DNA of 64,000 bases. It comes from Ruminiclostridium papyrosolvens DSM 2782. Lineage in GTDB: Bacteria > Bacillota > Clostridia > Acetivibrionales > DSM-1351. Under the pieces are notes generated by a model. The model had not been told where the DNA came from, searched no databases, and saw only the letters and a list, made by a program, of their open reading frames with translations. Shown here one piece after another: positions 9,172-17,423 of this stretch. Location of the stretch: positions 558,001-622,000 of the forward strand of contig NZ_CP119677.1 in NCBI RefSeq assembly GCF_029318685.1. Reading direction: 5' to 3'. Numbering within the stretch: the stretch's first letter is position 1; the number at the start of each line of letters is the position of its first letter. The position numbers were made by a program, and so were the translations under genes.

Positions 9172-9636
9172 ATGGTTAAGGAAGCAGTTAAGATTGTTGC
9201 TCAAAATAAAAAAGCTCGTCATGATTATTTTATCGAAGAAACGATAGAAGCTGGTATTGTGCTGTCCGGTACAGAGGTAAAGTCTGTCAGACAGGGTAAG
9301 CTCAATCTAAAGGAAAGCTATGCAGCTATTGTCGACGGTGAAGTTATTGTCAGCGGAATGCATATAAGCCCTTATGAACAAGGTAATATTTTTAACAAAG
9401 ATCCCTTGCGTGACAGGAAGCTTCTTTTACACAAGTCTGAAATAAACAGGCTTATAGGATTGACCCAGCAAAAGGGTTTTACATTGGTACCTGTTCAGGC
9501 ATACCTAAAACGTGGCATGGTCAAAATAGAGCTGGGTGTTGCGCGCGGTAAGAAGTTGTATGACAAAAGAGATGATATTGCAGCCCGTGATGCTAAGAGG
9601 GAAATTGACAGAAAAATGAAAGAGCAGCTTAGGTAG
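9172..9636 (+). CDS. smpB: SsrA-binding protein SmpB
   Basis: About 154 residues. It binds the tRNA-like domain of tmRNA and takes it to stalled ribosomes. Family hallmarks visible: [37 protein letters not shown]-like and the basic tail ending in [15 protein letters not shown]. The ATG at 9172 gives the usual N-terminus (MVKEAVKIV); a GTG at 9157 would add five residues. It lies directly upstream of ssrA in the same direction, the classical arrangement. Confidence 0.96.
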   Translation: MVKEAVKIVAQNKKARHDYFIEETIEAGIVLSGTEVKSVRQGKLNLKESYAAIVDGEVIVSGMHISPYEQGNIFNKDPLRDRKLLLHKSEINRLIGLTQQKGFTLVPVQAYLKRGMVKIELGVARGKKLYDKRDDIAARDAKREIDRKMKEQLR

Positions 9637-9819
9637 TATATGTAAATATTCCATAAATCAGCTGTTGTAGTTATGCATATGAGATGATATTATAGTAGTC
9701 TGATTATTGATAATTTAATATTGTTTGAAAGCTTATTTATTCGCCTTTAATTTGTTAAATTAATCTGTTACAATTTATTTATAGGTCAGATATTTTTGAT
9801 TCTATAATATTTTATACAT

Positions 9820-10239
9820 GGGGGCGTAATGGTTTCGACGGGATTGTTGAGACTTGATAAGCGGGTAGAGGATTCTCGTGGGCCTCTTAAAAAACGAGAA
9901 CATAAAATTAAACGCTAAAAACGATAATTTCGCTTTAGCTGCTGCCTAATGGCAGCCCGTCAGTCCCAGGTTGCTGCACCTGGGGGCACTGGCGTCGATA
10001 AGTCAGCCCTTTTGCATAGGAAGGTTAAATGCTAGCACTGATTCAGTAGTAGCCTTGAGCTGAGTCGGATTTTAAAGGCTACCGAAAGTGGCACCCTGCC
10101 TGTAGGGGTCCACCGTAGGGAAACGCAGGGTTCAAGTCCCGCAAGGGATACTGAGCAATGCAGAAATTACAGGCTACACCCGTAGAAGTTCTTGAGGATA
10201 TGGTTTCGGACAGGGGTTCGACTCCCCTCGCCTCCACCA
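9820..10239 (+). ncRNA. ssrA: tmRNA (transfer-messenger RNA)
   Basis: The 5' end GGGGGCGTAATGGTTTCGAC and the 3' end CGCCTCCACCA pair as the acceptor stem, and the T arm is GGGGTTCGACTCCCC. The resume codon is GCT at 9914, encoding AKNDNFALAAA before TAA at 9947-9949. A TATAAT -10 lies at 9803-9808. CCA is encoded. A second T-arm-like string, GGTTCAAGTCC, occurs inside the pseudoknot region near 10128. The prophage is integrated at the 3' end, so the native terminator is now beyond 44.9 kb. The recombinase gene reads antisense into 10167-10239. Confidence 0.97.
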
Positions 10240-11714
10240 TCAAAGTCCACAATTGTATAGGTGTCAATCCTATCATTGTAGACAATAACTTTAACGACAT
10301 AAGTCTGGATGATCCGTTTCTGATCTTCCGGGCTTTTGTTTTTTATATCTGAATCCTGTTCCAGATAGGAACGGATGAAATCCCTTGAGGGAGAATTTAT
10401 TTCCGCCTGTCGCTTTGCTTCCTCAATCCTGATTGTCAGAGCTGATTTTCTTGCCTCCAATTCATCCATTTTCTGCTTCATGGAAGGGTGGAACATTCCA
10501 TTAGCAATTGCATTTACAGTATTGTTTATCTGTGTCTGAATTCCTGCTAGTTCATTTTCATAGTCCCTAATATTTTTTGAAATCTCAGATGTTCTGGTTT
10601 TAGCATATTCGGCAAGCCTGTCTGCAATTCTCTCTATGGCATCGGGAGCGAAAATATCAGATAACAGCTGGTCGATAACCAGATTTTCGATGAAATTCTT
10701 TTCAATGGATTTCATGCAGCAGGTGCGTTTACGTTTTCTGGTAGTACACTCATATGTTACATACAGGTTTTTATTACGGCCTGAAAATTTACGGTTTCCT
10801 GCAAAGGATCCACCGCATACCCCACAAAAAACCAGACCACTCAAAAGGTAAGTTTCCTTTGCAGAGTTGGCGGCTCTGGCACGTTTGTTTCCAATCATCT
10901 TTTTACTCACCTCATTCCATAATTCCTTGGATATAATAGCAGGCATTCCGTTTTCCACCCGGATTATATCTTTATCCGACTTTGAACTGTGGTTGTTACG
11001 CTTGCCTCCGGCTTTGCTAACAGTACGGTTAAAAATATATGTACCGGTATATTTCTCATTTCTTAGTATATCGTGGAGGCTGTTCTTGCCGAAGGAACGA
11101 CCGGACTTACTCCTGTAGCCCTCACGGTTCATGGTGTCAATTATCTCATTGTAGCTGTGGCCGGATGCGTACATTTCAAATATAGTTCTTATAATCCGTG
11201 CTTCAGATTCATTTATAGCATAGCTTTTGTCAGGAAGCACATCGTAACCAAGGGGAGGAGTACCTCCGTTGTGCCTGCACTGTAGGGCTGTTTCCTTCAT
11301 GCCCTTCATAACTTCACGGGCAAGGTTTGCACTATAGTACTCGGCCATGCCTTCCAGTACCGATTCAAGAATGATACTCTCCGGGCTGTCGTCCAGATTT
11401 TCCAGAACAGATATAAGCTTTACACCGTTCTTTTTAAGCTGCCTTTTGTAGAAGGCAGAATCATATCTGTCACGGCTGAACCTGTCCAGTTTGTGGACTA
11501 TAACAGCATTGAACAGACCTGTTGCACTGTCTTTCATCATCTGAAGGAACTGTGGCCTATTGTCGGTTGTGGCGGATCGTGCCTCGTCCGAATATATTTT
11601 GACTATGCTATAACCGTTCCTTTGGGCATATTCATTAATGGCCCTTACCTGTGCATCTATAGATTCCTCTCTCTGGTTGTCGCTTGAATATCTTGCATAT
11701 ATAGCAGCTATCAT
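10167..11714 (-). CDS. Large serine recombinase (prophage integrase)
   Basis: About 515 residues: resolvase-type catalytic domain (nucleophile Ser10 in YARYSS, then VHKLDRFSRDRYD), recombinase domain, a zinc ribbon (CGVCGG ... CTTRKRKRTCC) and a coiled-coil C-terminal part. Start at 11714 was chosen because GGAGG lies 8 nt upstream; earlier ATGs lack one. It catalyses integration at attB in ssrA. The last codons cross attL, and the stop (10167-10169) lies inside host ssrA, so in the integrated state the C-terminus is host-encoded. In the excised circle it would read through attP into a different tail. Confidence 0.93.
   Translation of the reverse strand: MIAAIYARYSSDNQREESIDAQVRAINEYAQRNGYSIVKIYSDEARSATTDNRPQFLQMMKDSATGLFNAVIVHKLDRFSRDRYDSAFYKRQLKKNGVKLISVLENLDDSPESIILESVLEGMAEYYSANLAREVMKGMKETALQCRHNGGTPPLGYDVLPDKSYAINESEARIIRTIFEMYASGHSYNEIIDTMNREGYRSKSGRSFGKNSLHDILRNEKYTGTYIFNRTVSKAGGKRNNHSSKSDKDIIRVENGMPAIISKELWNEVSKKMIGNKRARAANSAKETYLLSGLVFCGVCGGSFAGNRKFSGRNKNLYVTYECTTRKRKRTCCMKSIEKNFIENLVIDQLLSDIFAPDAIERIADRLAEYAKTRTSEISKNIRDYENELAGIQTQINNTVNAIANGMFHPSMKQKMDELEARKSALTIRIEEAKRQAEINSPSRDFIRSYLEQDSDIKNKSPEDQKRIIQTYVVKVIVYNDRIDTYTIVDFDGGGEGSRTPVRNHILKNFYGCSL
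10228..10239 (+). repeat. attL core
   Basis: TCGCCTCCACCA, the last 12 bases of ssrA, is repeated exactly at 44922-44933. Flanking bases differ on both sides, so the crossover lies within these 12 bp. Confidence 0.85.
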
Positions 11715-11730
11715 GATATACACCTCCATG

Positions 11731-12237
11731 TTATATTCTTTCATAAATATGTACTGACGGAAAGTTGGCAAGGTACAAACTTCTTTTACCGTCTATGTCC
11801 CAGAGACAATTCTGCTTTGACATAAATCTCAGCTTGTGCAGCATGAATTCCTTAGTTACCTGAAAGTATTCCACCAGACCATCAAGTGTCGGCTGTAGCC
11901 ATTCTCTAAGCGTATCAATAAGCATACCTGTAGGTACCATGAAATCTGTGGCCCATCGTAAGGCCAAATGTTCTTTTTTGTCCACTGTGAGCCTGTCCCT
12001 GTAGCACATGTATTTACGTGGGGTTATATCGCCAATGGTGGTCCTGTAGTGGCCTATTTCTTCCGCAAGGACACAGCGGTAAAGCTTCTCATCATCCCTA
12101 ATACTTTCGTTAATCAAAATAACATAATAGTTTCCATCACAATAATAGTAGCCTAGTATTGATTCGGGCAAGGGGGCAAACTCCTTGATAATGTGACATT
12201 TTCTACATATAAATTCTAGTTTGTCTGTTGGTATCAT
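11731..12237 (-). CDS. ImmA/IrrE-family metallopeptidase-like protein
   Basis: 168 residues from the ATG at 12237, preceded by GAGGT. The zinc-peptidase motif appears as LAEEIGHYRT; the first His of HExxH is Glu, a variant common in Firmicutes phage members. The family (ImmA of ICEBs1) cleaves or inactivates the element's repressor and so triggers induction. It is the first gene of an operon with the recombinase (16-bp gap) and has a LexA box in its promoter. Direct proteolytic activity is uncertain because of the His change. Confidence 0.8.
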   Translation of the reverse strand: MIPTDKLEFICRKCHIIKEFAPLPESILGYYYCDGNYYVILINESIRDDEKLYRCVLAEEIGHYRTTIGDITPRKYMCYRDRLTVDKKEHLALRWATDFMVPTGMLIDTLREWLQPTLDGLVEYFQVTKEFMLHKLRFMSKQNCLWDIDGKRSLYLANFPSVHIYERI

Positions 12238-12259
12238 ATGGTTACCTCGAATAATTTGT

Positions 12260-12273
12260 CGAACATATGTTCT
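12260..12273 (-). promoter_or_regulatory. LexA (SOS) box in the immA-recombinase promoter
   Basis: CGAACATATGTTCT contains the perfect palindrome GAACATATGTTC and matches the Gram-positive LexA consensus GAACnnnnGTTC. It sits about 25 bp before the start codon, just downstream of a TAAAAT-like -10, a position that blocks transcription. It implies DNA-damage control of the recombinase. Confidence 0.8.
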
Positions 12274-12332
12274 AAATTTTAGCATAGTATTAATGATTTT
12301 TAAAGGTTTTAAATTAATAAATTTATTATAAT

Positions 12333-12361
12333 TTGCAAATAACTGGATAAAACGTTATAAT
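12333..12361 (+). promoter_or_regulatory. Sigma-A-type promoter of the TPR/RnlA/RNase HIII operon
   Basis: TTGCAA (12333-12338), a 17-bp spacer and TATAAT (12356-12361) lie 42 bp before the first gene. Divergent from the SOS-controlled promoter. Confidence 0.7.
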
Positions 12362-12403
12362 TAAACTAAAATTTTACATTAAATACAAACCATGGAGCTG
12401 AGA

Positions 12404-13714
12404 ATGGAGTTTAAAATAGATGAAAGCAGTATGGAATATGCAGAAAAGCTAGAAAAAGAAAAGGATTGGACAAATGCATTAGTAGCATATAAGAATATAC
12501 TTCTAATAAAGCCAGAGGATATAAAAATTATAGAAAAGATCGGATGGTGCTATTCACGATTAGAGCAATATCATAAAGCTATTGAAGCTTTTAAGGAATT
12601 AATAACAAGAGAACCTAAGAAAGCTAAATGGGATTATATGGTTGGATATCAGTATTATTCAATGAAAGAGTGGAATATAGCGATAGAATTCTTTAGAACA
12701 TCTCTGACGAAATATCCGAATTATTTTATTGTAAAATACAGATTAGGATATGCATTAACTCAGACAAGTGGCAAGATACAAAGGCTTAAATCTCCTAATT
12801 ATTTAGAAGCATTTAAACTTTTCAGTGAGTGTGAATTGTTATGGAATAAGATGTCTGACGTAGAAAAAAACAGAGAAAAACAGCATTATGCTGATATCTG
12901 CTTTCAGAAGAGCAAAATACTACTAGAACGATCTGATTGGGATGGTTCTATAAATTCAATCAGAAAATCAATTGATATAGATAAAAATAATCCAGATTAT
13001 AGTTATATTTTATCAAAAGCCCTTTGTAGTAAAGGTGAATACGAAGAAGCTCTTAAGGTTATTCCAAATGGCAATAAATACTACATAAATGAGTTGAGGG
13101 CTGAGATTTATTCAAAATTAAATGACGTTGATCGTGCCATTGATTTATATACTCGACTGTTAAAAACGAGGGATAGAGATTATTTGCATAGACTGTTGGG
13201 AGAAGAGTATATAAAGAAAAATGATTTACCAAATGCATTTATTAATATACAAAAATCCATAAAACTAAATCCTAAAAATCATAAAAACTATTTTGCTATG
13301 GGCAAGCTTTATTATGTTGCAGGATTACTAATTTTAGCTAAATCAGAGTTGGAAAAAGCTATTATGATAAAGCAAAATGAGTATAATTGCGACTATATTG
13401 AAGCTAATGATTTATTAAATGAAATAAATAATGAAATTCAGTTAAAAAATGTTGAAAATGATGATATCAATATTTTAAAGAAGCTTAAGAAGAATATAGT
13501 AAGTGATATTATAAAAGGCAAAGTAAAAAAATATGTAAGTGAAAGAGGATTTGGTTTTATTAAAGATAGGGAAAAAGAATTTTATTTTCACATATCAGAT
13601 GTATATCAGACACACCAAAAAAATGTGTGTGAAGGGGCTGACGTTACCTTTTCTATACAGGAGTCTACTAAGGGGCCTGTTGCAAAACAGATTAAAGTAG
13701 TAGCAAACTTATAA
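12404..13714 (+). CDS. TPR-repeat protein with C-terminal cold-shock (S1-like) domain
   Basis: 436 residues. Several tetratricopeptide repeats fill about 10-330 (for example KIGWCYSRLEQYHKAIEAFKE and KLNDVDRAIDLYTRLL-type helices). The last 70 residues form a cold-shock domain: GKVKKYVSERGFGFIKD with the RNP1-like GFGFI, then EFYFHISDV. This domain binds single-stranded RNA or DNA; TPRs mediate protein contacts. The start at 12404 is preferred over 12392 because GGAG lies 6 nt before it. First gene of a four-gene cargo operon with an RnlA-like RNase. Its role is inferred as an RNA-binding adaptor or sensor. Confidence 0.75.
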   Translation: MEFKIDESSMEYAEKLEKEKDWTNALVAYKNILLIKPEDIKIIEKIGWCYSRLEQYHKAIEAFKELITREPKKAKWDYMVGYQYYSMKEWNIAIEFFRTSLTKYPNYFIVKYRLGYALTQTSGKIQRLKSPNYLEAFKLFSECELLWNKMSDVEKNREKQHYADICFQKSKILLERSDWDGSINSIRKSIDIDKNNPDYSYILSKALCSKGEYEEALKVIPNGNKYYINELRAEIYSKLNDVDRAIDLYTRLLKTRDRDYLHRLLGEEYIKKNDLPNAFINIQKSIKLNPKNHKNYFAMGKLYYVAGLLILAKSELEKAIMIKQNEYNCDYIEANDLLNEINNEIQLKNVENDDINILKKLKKNIVSDIIKGKVKKYVSERGFGFIKDREKEFYFHISDVYQTHQKNVCEGADVTFSIQESTKGPVAKQIKVVANL

Positions 13715-13774
13715 AAAGTTTAAGAACTGGTAGTAAAAGTTATAATAAATTTTCTTATATATAGGAGAGAGAGA

Positions 13775-14884
13775 ATGGAAGTATTTGAAAATATTAAGTT
13801 AACAAAAGAGGAAATTATAACGAAATTAACTGATGCATGTAAAGGTCTGGGAATAAGTGTAAGTGGTGTAGAGAAAAAGAATGAAAAACTTTATCATTTC
13901 AAATTTTCTGATGTAGGAATTATTGCAATATACATAACAAAGGATGGATTCATGAATCCAAAATATAAATTTGGAAAGATGCATGAGCAAGGCCGAGAAC
14001 TGCTTGAAATAGCAGTTGGAGATAAAAGTAATATTGAAAGAGTTAAAACAACCTATGCAAAATATGAGAACTTATTAACTAAATTCTCTTCTAATGAACA
14101 ATTTACTGAAGAATTCAAGCAATACATAGAAAATGAATTAGGTGGAACTATACAGCTAAAACATGCGACGTTATACGAAGTATTTTATTGGGATATTATT
14201 AAGGACAATGAAAAAGTTACAGTTCATTGTTATAGAACAAATCTATTACTTCAAGGTAAAAATAACTACCTGTGGGATGATATTTGTATTTGGATTGAAC
14301 AAAAGTTAGATTCACCAGTAAGCGAAATGCTCGTCAGAATTACTGGTGACGAAAATATAAACGGAAAAATAGCAACAACAGCAATTAACGAAGCGGAGAA
14401 TATATTAAAAGATCGGCTTAAAACAGCTTATGATATTTTATTTCCACATGATAGAAAATTTCTTAATTCGGCTATTTGCTTAATACTATATAATAATCCT
14501 TTACAAGAGTATTCTGCAATCATTAATCCTGCATTCAAGGGTTTGGAGGGATATTTACGTAAAATGATTGCAGAAAAGATTGGATCTAGAATACCGGAAG
14601 TTATGAAAAAAGTATATGATCCAAAACTATCGTTAAGCTGGCTTGTTGAAAAAGATAAATATATGGATACATATTTTATAAATAGGAATTATGGTGACTC
14701 AAGAAATCCATCTAATGATAGGGCCTTTGAAGGTTTATACAAAATTTATAAAGAAGATCGAAATCCATATTCACATTCTACTGGATTAGCAACTCGTACA
14801 TGTGACAGTATTGAAGATGCAAAGGATATTGTAGATCAAATATTATCTGCTATTTCGAGTACTTACTCAATTTTTTCGAGGTAG
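13775..14884 (+). CDS. RnlA/LsoA-like HEPN endoribonuclease toxin
   Basis: 369 residues, close to E. coli RnlA (357). The N-terminal half resembles two TBP-like domains, the second with the strip NLLLQGKNNYLWDD. The C-terminal HEPN-like domain carries INPAFKGLEGYLR (matching the Glu of the RnlA active site) and DRNPYSH, an RX4H motif matching catalytic Arg and His of RnlA. RnlA degrades mRNA when a phage shuts off host expression, aborting infection. AGGAGAGAGAGA precedes the ATG. The following gene, 4 bp on, is an RNase HIII homologue; E. coli RnlA is known to depend on RNase HI. Identification rests on motif reading. Confidence 0.78.
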   Translation: MEVFENIKLTKEEIITKLTDACKGLGISVSGVEKKNEKLYHFKFSDVGIIAIYITKDGFMNPKYKFGKMHEQGRELLEIAVGDKSNIERVKTTYAKYENLLTKFSSNEQFTEEFKQYIENELGGTIQLKHATLYEVFYWDIIKDNEKVTVHCYRTNLLLQGKNNYLWDDICIWIEQKLDSPVSEMLVRITGDENINGKIATTAINEAENILKDRLKTAYDILFPHDRKFLNSAICLILYNNPLQEYSAIINPAFKGLEGYLRKMIAEKIGSRIPEVMKKVYDPKLSLSWLVEKDKYMDTYFINRNYGDSRNPSNDRAFEGLYKIYKEDRNPYSHSTGLATRTCDSIEDAKDIVDQILSAISSTYSIFSR

Positions 14885-14888
14885 AAAT

Positions 14889-15797
14889 ATGAATGAAGTC
14901 ATAGTGCTAAAAAATGAAAGTGATAAAGAAAAGCTTAAAAAGTATTTGTTAGAATGTTTGTTTGATTTAAAAACTGGGGATAACTATACATATAAGCTTG
15001 GAGATGTAGTAATAACGATTTACAAAAGTGGTAAAGTTTTATTTCAAGGGAAAAGTAGTTACAAGTGGTACGTTGAGGTAAAGAATTTATTAGAATATTC
15101 AGAAGCAATTACTGAAAATGATTTAGATCCATTAATAAAAACAGTATTTCCTAGAATTGGTTCTGACGAATCAGGAAAAGGTGATTTTTTTGGGCCATTA
15201 GTTACTGTTGCTTTTTTGATAGAAAATGACAAACAAGTAATTGAATTAGAGAAAATAGGTGTTAGAGATTCTAAAAAGGTATCAGATAATCGAATAAAGA
15301 TTATATCTCAACAGATACAAGAGATAGGAAATTTTGATAAAATCTTGATTACACCCATAAAATATAATGAATTATATGATAAAATTAAAAACTTAAATTC
15401 ACTACTTGCTTGGTCTCATTCAAAAGCTATTGAAAACATAGTAAAAAGTAATGAAGTAAAAATGATAGTAATAGATAAGTTTGCTGGAATGGACTTTATA
15501 TCTAATTTTGTTTTAAAGAAAAGTTCAAATAATAAAGCTGAGTTGGTTTTAATTCAAAATGCTGAGAGAGAAATAGCTGTTGCTGCAGCATCAATTTTAG
15601 CACGAAGTTTTTATTTACAGTGGTTAGAGCTATTTCAAAATAAATTAGGGATTGAGTTACCTAAAGGTGCAAATGAGAACGTAATCAACACTGCATTAAA
15701 AATTGCTGAGTTAAAAGGTTTAGATTTCTTGAAAGAAATATCTAAAATGCATTTTAGTACATATAATACAATAAAGACCAAGTTAAAAAACTTGTGA
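14889..15797 (+). CDS. RNase HIII-like protein linked to the RnlA-like toxin
   Basis: 302 residues. An N-terminal TBP-like domain (DUF3378 type, with KVLFQGKSSYKW) precedes the RNase HII/HIII catalytic domain. It has IGSDESGKGDFFGP (Asp-Glu pair), VRDSKK, MIVIDKFAG and AVAAASILAR, ending LPKGANENV...KMHF as in RnhC. All expected acidic residues seem present, so it should cut RNA in RNA-DNA hybrids. It starts 4 bp after the RnlA-like gene and is probably coupled. Being in a phage operon it is an accessory copy, perhaps controlling the toxin rather than replication. Confidence 0.82.
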   Translation: MNEVIVLKNESDKEKLKKYLLECLFDLKTGDNYTYKLGDVVITIYKSGKVLFQGKSSYKWYVEVKNLLEYSEAITENDLDPLIKTVFPRIGSDESGKGDFFGPLVTVAFLIENDKQVIELEKIGVRDSKKVSDNRIKIISQQIQEIGNFDKILITPIKYNELYDKIKNLNSLLAWSHSKAIENIVKSNEVKMIVIDKFAGMDFISNFVLKKSSNNKAELVLIQNAEREIAVAAASILARSFYLQWLELFQNKLGIELPKGANENVINTALKIAELKGLDFLKEISKMHFSTYNTIKTKLKNL

Positions 15798-15860
15798 AAT
15801 AATATTACATGTGGTAATGTATTTAAGATACTATTTGTATGATGAAAGGGGTGTTAGCAA

Positions 15861-16448
15861 GTGAAGATACTAAATGGGAAATTTCTTAAATCTCTTTCTT
15901 TTGAATTATTATATAATCCCGACGATGAACAACAGGGAAGTTTCAAAGTTTACTTACAAAAGGTGAAAAGCTACAAAAAACACGCCATCATACTTGTGTA
16001 TGGAAAAGGTAATGTAAGCCCAGCACAGTATCCCGAACAAACTTATAAATCCTTAAAGCAAATGTTAAATGAAATAAGTATAAATATGGATGAAACTGAA
16101 GTTTATGTTGACTTACTTGAGTATGTTGGAATTAAAGATAATCGAATTTATAAATGGGAGAGTTCTAATTGTTCATACTTCGACAAAGTTGAACAGATAA
16201 ACTTTGATAATAATAAAGTTCTTAGTGATTTCTTTTATGGTTATTATAAAGACAAGTGGAGCACATTAATAAGTTCTACATTAAATCAGAGAGAAAAAAT
16301 TGACATTTTTGCCAGAATTTTTTCAGAATCATTTTTGGATGAATATCTTATACAAGAGTTAACCAACAAATTTCATAATAAGTTAATTGAAGTATCAGAT
16401 AAAAATGAGAATTTAGTCGAATATTTTACAAGTCGTACCACTAATTAA
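15861..16448 (+). CDS. Unknown protein, last gene of the RnlA/RNase HIII operon (possible antitoxin)
   Basis: 195 residues from a GTG at 15861 preceded by AAAGGGG. No known motif, membrane helix or signal peptide is seen; the sequence is acidic and rich in Asn, Lys and Tyr. It lies 63 bp after the RNase HIII-like gene and just before a terminator, so it is part of the operon. By position it could be the antitoxin (RnlB itself is about 120 residues and not obviously similar) or an effector partner. Function is not recognised. Confidence 0.6.
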   Translation: MKILNGKFLKSLSFELLYNPDDEQQGSFKVYLQKVKSYKKHAIILVYGKGNVSPAQYPEQTYKSLKQMLNEISINMDETEVYVDLLEYVGIKDNRIYKWESSNCSYFDKVEQINFDNNKVLSDFFYGYYKDKWSTLISSTLNQREKIDIFARIFSESFLDEYLIQELTNKFHNKLIEVSDKNENLVEYFTSRTTN

Positions 16449-16451
16449 AAT

Positions 16452-16505
16452 AAAAAACTAGTGTTATGAGCCAGAACATGTAAGTTGGTCATACACTAGT
16501 TTTTT
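16452..16505. terminator. Bidirectional terminator between convergent cargo operons
   Basis: AAAAAACTAGTGT and ACACTAGTTTTTT form a 13-bp stem with A run and T run on the two sides. It serves both the plus-strand RnlA operon and the minus-strand ATPase/DUF4435 pair. Confidence 0.85.
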
Positions 16506-17423
16506 CTAATTTAAAATCCATTGGCGAATCTGTTTAGTACACTCGTATTCATCAAACATTTCCTCTGTGATTGAACAACGCATAATTTCTTCTATGTCTC
16601 TATCACCTTTAGTATTACTATTACTATATTTATTGTATAGGCATGTAATATATGAAATCAAATCATGTCCATTTGTAAGAATTAAACTTTCATCAATCTC
16701 GAACAGATTGTATTCTTCCTTAACTTTTTCAAAATCTAGGCAACTACATTTTTCAGTGTATTCTTTTGATGTTCTAATATTTGTTAGCAATAAGTTAACA
16801 TCCAAAATAAATAATTTAGGGTCAAAAATATTTTTAAATTTTTTATATCTATTGTTTGAATCTACAAATTTTCTTTGTTTATCCTTATATGTTGAAAAAA
16901 TATTATTAATTGGGATATGGTATCCATTCTTGAAACATAAAACTCTCAACTTTGTTAGGGCTTTTAATGATGTATGTAAAAAAGATTTAAATCTATCTAA
17001 ATCTAAAGAAGGCTGAAAACCCAAAAACTTATTAATACCTTCTTTGCTTAAGATTTCTCGTGCAAATGAATAAAAACCACTATAATAAATATAGTAATAT
17101 TCTATACTAGTAAAATCAGTTTGCAGTATATTATCCCATTCGTATTTCTTTTCAAAAATATCTCCAAAATCTTTGTCTACAACACCTAAAATGTACTGGT
17201 TATTTTGTAATTCAGTGATATCAATAAAAAGCTGCTCTATATTAGGTTTTCCGTTAGCATCAATGAATAGAATGTCTTTCTCTGATTTATCGGTTAAAAT
17301 TTTTAAGAAATCAATATCTGTAGAACCTTCTAATAATATTATTTTTCTTTTAGATGGAATTAACATATCTAATAGTGCTTTTAAATAATTTATATCAATT
17401 TTATCAGGTCTTTTATTGGACAT
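16506..17423 (-). CDS. DUF4435 (TOPRIM-like) protein, AriB-like effector of a PARIS-type pair
   Basis: 305 residues from the ATG at 17423. The N-terminal TOPRIM-like core has IILLEGSTDIDFLKIL (acidic Glu) and ILGVVDKDFGDIF (DxD), as in DUF4435. In PARIS defence, AriB is a TOPRIM nuclease released by the ATPase AriA on sensing an anti-restriction protein, after which it attacks host tRNA. Size and gene order (ATPase first, 11-bp overlap) agree with PARIS. Other ATPase/DUF4435 pairs exist, so the exact subtype is inference. Confidence 0.68.
   Translation of the reverse strand: MSNKRPDKIDINYLKALLDMLIPSKRKIILLEGSTDIDFLKILTDKSEKDILFIDANGKPNIEQLFIDITELQNNQYILGVVDKDFGDIFEKKYEWDNILQTDFTSIEYYYIYYSGFYSFAREILSKEGINKFLGFQPSLDLDRFKSFLHTSLKALTKLRVLCFKNGYHIPINNIFSTYKDKQRKFVDSNNRYKKFKNIFDPKLFILDVNLLLTNIRTSKEYTEKCSCLDFEKVKEEYNLFEIDESLILTNGHDLISYITCLYNKYSNSNTKGDRDIEEIMRCSITEEMFDEYECTKQIRQWILN

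Noticed and set aside
10200-10239. Possible tRNA gene
   Set aside because: The T-arm and CCA belong to tmRNA; no cloverleaf with anticodon lies before them.
10079-10300. Open frame with VEARGVEPLSE across ssrA
   Set aside because: This is the typical false frame over the T-arm of tRNA-like sequences; the locus is tmRNA.
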